Positions 6,791 through 9,486 of a stretch of DNA of 9,486 nt are shown piece by piece (within the stretch, counting starts at the first letter, position 1; each line of letters starts with the position of its first letter). Source of the DNA: Cellvibrio sp. (GTDB taxonomy: Bacteria > Pseudomonadota > Gammaproteobacteria > Pseudomonadales > Cellvibrionaceae). Where the stretch lies: assembly GCA_016712405.1 (NCBI GenBank), contig JADJRD010000009.1, positions 1 to 9,486 on the forward strand, in the 5' to 3' direction. A program made the position numbers and the translations under genes. The notes under the pieces are model-generated. The model made no database searches. It was given only the letters and a program-made list of their open reading frames with translations, and was not told the origin of the DNA.

Positions 6791-8269
6791 ATGAATACAC
6801 TTTCACCTTCATCTCATAAGCTTTCGGTTACTGAAAAGGTCGGTTATAGCCTTGGTGATTTAGCAGCCAATCTGATTTTCCAAACACTGGTCAGTTTTTG
6901 GCCTTTTTCTATACCGATGTTTTTCGGCATTGCTGCTGGGACAGCCTCAGTTATCACCTTTGTATCGGGGATGATTGGTGCGTTTGTATTTACCCCAGCC
7001 ATGGGATTGATTGCTGACCGTACCAAACCCGTTGGGGTAAATTCCGCCCCTGGATACTTTGGACAGCCATCCCCTTTGGTGGAATTGCTCTTCTGGCTTT
7101 CAGCACTCCAGATCTTAGCCCTGAAAACAAAGTTCTTTATGCATGGGTTACCTATTTGTTGTTAATGGCAGTTTATGCAGCTAACAACCTACCCTACTCC
7201 GCATTAAGTGGAGTACTGACAGGTGATATGAAACAACGCAATAGCTTGTCTTCTTACCGTTTTGTTGCGGTGATGGTTGCACAATTTATTATTCAAGTAT
7301 TGATGATGCCGCTGGTGTTAATGCTGGGTGATGGCGATAAAACTGTCGGATTCCACAATGCTGGTGTTATTTGCCAGCATGGGGATTGTCTGTTTCCCCA
7401 TAACGTTTTTAACCACCAAAGAACGCATATTGCCAATTGTTGAAGCCAAAACCAGTGTCTCGCAAGATATTCACGACCTGCTCAGAAATTTGCCCTGGTT
7501 AATTATGTTGATTGTGACTGTATTGGTGTTTATCAATCTCGCACTAAAAGGCAGTGCTTATGTGTATTACTTCAAGGATTATCTGGATGAGGCAGCACTG
7601 GCGGCATTTTTGGAAAATCTTGGGTTCAACACGTTTATTGCCAATTTGAACAGCGTTGTTATGTCGATAGGATTCAGTGGTTTTCATGGCGGAGGATCCG
7701 CGACCTCCGCACTAAGTTTGTTTAACGCTTGCAGTATTATTATGCAAATTGTGGGTATTTGTTTTCCAAATATGTCGCTGATCGTTTTGGCAAGCGGAAT
7801 ACCTCGGTGTTGCATTATTTGTTTCAACTCTTCCTTGTAGTCTTCAACTTCATTCCTCCAGATGCTGTAGGCATTTGCTACATCGCTAATATTTTGCACG
7901 GTTTGGCATACGGTTTAACCGTTCCACTCTTGTGGGCAATGGTGGCCGATGTTGCCGATTTCTCCGAGTGGAAAATAATCGTCGCGCTACTGCTATTTTT
8001 TCCGCCATGATTGCCGGATTAAAAGCGGGCCTGACCATTGGCGGATCTTTGCTGTTAGGTATTCTTGCAATGTATGGCTATGACGCGACGCTCTCAACAC
8101 AATCCGACGATGCCGTTGCCGGGATTAAAGCATCTGTCAGTATCTATGCATCAATACCCTTCTTTATCGCTTCTGCCTGTTGTTTGTTCCTCTACTCCAT
8201 TAACAAGTCAATGGAAGTGAAAAATCGAAACTGGAATTGAGCGAACGCCGCAAAGCCGCAGGCAAATAA
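6791..8269 (+). CDS. GPH-family cation:glycoside symporter (frameshifted)
   Basis: An inner-membrane transporter of the glycoside-pentoside-hexuronide family (MelB/XynP-like, MFS fold) that would import a glycoside or oligosaccharide with Na+ or H+. The N-terminus (KLSVTEKVGYSLGDLAANLIF) is the classic family start. After repair, MGLIADRTKTRWGKFRPWIL in the first cytoplasmic loop is the GPH signature. Later come AANNLPYSALSGVLTGD, SSYRF, SKYVADRFGKRNTSV and LLWAMVADVADFSEWKNNRRATAIF, the second-half signature. Length of about 490 residues and roughly 12 hydrophobic segments fit. Breaks: about 6895 and 6917 (compensating), 7030, 7345-7370, 7755, 7972 and 8235; those at 7030, 7755 and 7972 each need one extra base in a run. 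The last break decides the end: the frame as read stops at 8240, but the tail ELSERRKAAGK ending at 8269 looks genuine. GH43 starts 31 bases later, so the pair is probably one operon. Co-location with GH43 points to xylo- or arabino-oligosaccharides. Confidence 0.9.
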
Positions 8270-8300
8270 TTTTTTGATCGACCTATATTGAGACTATTTT

Positions 8301-9313
8301 ATGGCTGAAGAAAAACTACCCGTATCTGTAGTGGCAAATTTAAAATCCCGTGCGATTTCGCAACCGCTGGTTGAGCACATATTTACTGCTGATCCTTCGG
8401 CCCATGTGTTTAATGGCAAGATTTATATTTATCCATCACACGATATTGAAGCAGGTGTTCCGTTTAATGACAACGGCGACCACTTTGATATGCAGGACTA
8501 CCATGTGATCTCCATGGATAGCCACAACAGCCCGCCGTTGATAACGGCGTTGCCTTGCACGTGAAAGATGTACCTTGGGCCGAGCGTCAAATGTGGGCGC
8601 CTGATGCGGCACACAAAAATGGAAAACATTATTTTTATTTTCCAGCAAAACGCAAAAATGGTATTTTCCAAATTGGTGTAGCGATTGGTGATTCACCGGT
8701 TGGCCCATTCAAACCAGAACCTGAAGCCATCAAGGCCAGTTACTCAATCGACCCTGCTGTGTTTGAAGATAATGGCAATTACTACATGTATTTCGGTGGC
8801 ATTTGGGGCGGTCAATTACAAAAATACCGCAACAATGTTTACAACGAACAAAATGAAGAACCTAAAGATCAGGAACCCGCTTTTGGCACCACGCATCGCT
8901 CGTTTGACTGATGACATGAAAGAATTCGCCGAAGCACCTCATGAAGTAATTATTCTGGATGAAGGTAAAGAATTTGTTGCCTGTGATTACAGCCGTCGTT
9001 TCTTTGAAGCTTCCTGGATGCACAAACACAAAGGCACTTACTACTTCTCTTATTCAACCGGTAATACTCACTTCTTGTGTTATGCAACTGGTGATAATCC
9101 TTACGGTCCGTTCACTTATCGCTGCCGTATTTTGAATCCGGTGATAGGTTGGACCAGCCATCATTCCATTTGTGATTATGAAGGTAAAACTTATTTGTTC
9201 TATCACGATTCAGTTTGTCAGAAGGCATCACTCATTTGCGTTCAGTGAAGATGACTGAAATCACTTATCGTGAAGACGGCAGCATAGTCACTATTGATCC
9301 TTATCGTTCGTAA
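8301..9313 (+). CDS. GH43 family (subfamily 1-like) beta-xylosidase/alpha-L-arabinofuranosidase (frameshifted)
   Basis: An inverting five-bladed beta-propeller glycosidase removing xylose and/or arabinose from short oligosaccharides. The three GH43 catalytic acids are visible. The base Asp31 lies in FTADPSAHVFNGKIYIYPSHD. The pKa-tuning Asp near 151 lies in SIDPAVFEDNGNYYMYFGG. The acid Glu near 236 lies in RRFFEASWMHKHKGTYYFSYS. Blocks MWAPDAAHKNGKHYFYFPAK, HFLCYATGDNPYGPFTYR, GWTSHHSI and THLRSVKM...DPY fit subfamily 1. There is no signal peptide, so it should act in the cytoplasm on sugar delivered by the adjacent symporter. About 338 residues is a normal single-domain length. Breaks: near 8532 (one extra G gives SPAVDNGVALHV), near 8885 and near 9213 (one extra T gives HDSVLSEGITHLR). 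Start ATG 8301 has only a weak GAGA seven bases upstream. The stop is TAA 9311-9313. Xylosidase versus arabinofuranosidase cannot be decided from sequence. Confidence 0.92.
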
Positions 9314-9486
9314 ATCGGCAATGCAATTTCGTCATCTTCATTGATGTGCGAGTTGCAAAATTTTCTCCTAATTTTTTACCAAATCAACAGTGTCCAACCT
9401 CTACCTGGTGTTTGCTTGTCTCCTCTTCGGTTTATTGTTTAAGTGTTTGTTTTTTATAGAACACCTTTCTCGTTTTACAGTATTAT
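9314..9486. other. Non-coding right end
   Basis: No gene is recognised in these last 173 bases. GTGTT (about 9443-9447) and AACAC (about 9460-9464) around a T-rich loop could form a short stem, but it is weak and lacks a terminator U-tract, so no terminator is called for the symporter-GH43 operon. Confidence 0.3.

Noticed and set aside
7684..7899. Minus-strand 71-codon ORF
   Set aside because: Antisense to the symporter, whose conserved second half is visible on the plus strand.
8436..8708. Minus-strand 90-codon ORF
   Set aside because: Antisense to conserved GH43 sequence.
1..9486. CRISPR array, tRNA or rRNA
   Set aside because: No regularly spaced repeats, cloverleaf-like sequence or rRNA motifs were seen on either strand.

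Overview
The window looks like a gammaproteobacterial polysaccharide-degrader chromosome, most plausibly a Cellvibrio-like member of the Cellvibrionaceae. The reasons are the moderately AT-rich sequence, a TonB-dependent receptor with its own FecI/FecR-type regulators, a Ser-rich lipoprotein with carbohydrate-binding-like domains, a GPH sugar symporter and a GH43 glycosidase. The taxonomic guess is inference from gene content only.

Layout. 1-887 (minus, running off the left edge): the first 295 codons of an IS5-type DDE transposase, followed by a strong hairpin and a probable IS end in 888-1112. 1113-6482 (all minus, transcribed right to left): a TonB-dependent receptor with an N-terminal STN signalling domain, then an ECF sigma factor, then a FecR anti-sigma/sensor protein, then an outer-membrane lipoprotein with tandem jelly-roll sugar-binding-like domains. 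6483-6790: divergent control region rich in inverted repeats. 6791-9313 (plus): a GPH-family cation:glycoside symporter, then a signal-less GH43 (subfamily 1-like) beta-xylosidase/alpha-L-arabinofuranosidase. 9314-9486: no gene seen.

Working model (inference): a short xylan- or arabinan-derived oligosaccharide is bound at the surface (lipoprotein and receptor) and imported across the outer membrane by the TonB receptor. The STN domain reports the ligand to FecR, which controls the ECF sigma factor. The symporter moves the intact oligosaccharide into the cytoplasm and GH43 hydrolyses it there. This would be a compact TonB-receptor carbohydrate utilisation locus under cell-surface signalling, functionally parallel to the sigma/anti-sigma-controlled PULs of Bacteroidetes but without SusD.

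Sequence quality caveat. Every single-copy gene here is broken by frameshifts, about one per 150-250 bases. Most are repaired by adding one base to a short homopolymer run. The transposase, which probably has several genomic copies, is intact through 295 codons, including two 7-base homopolymers. I therefore read the breaks mainly as sequencing/consensus indel errors and give gene-level spans across them; true pseudogenisation cannot be excluded from the sequence alone.
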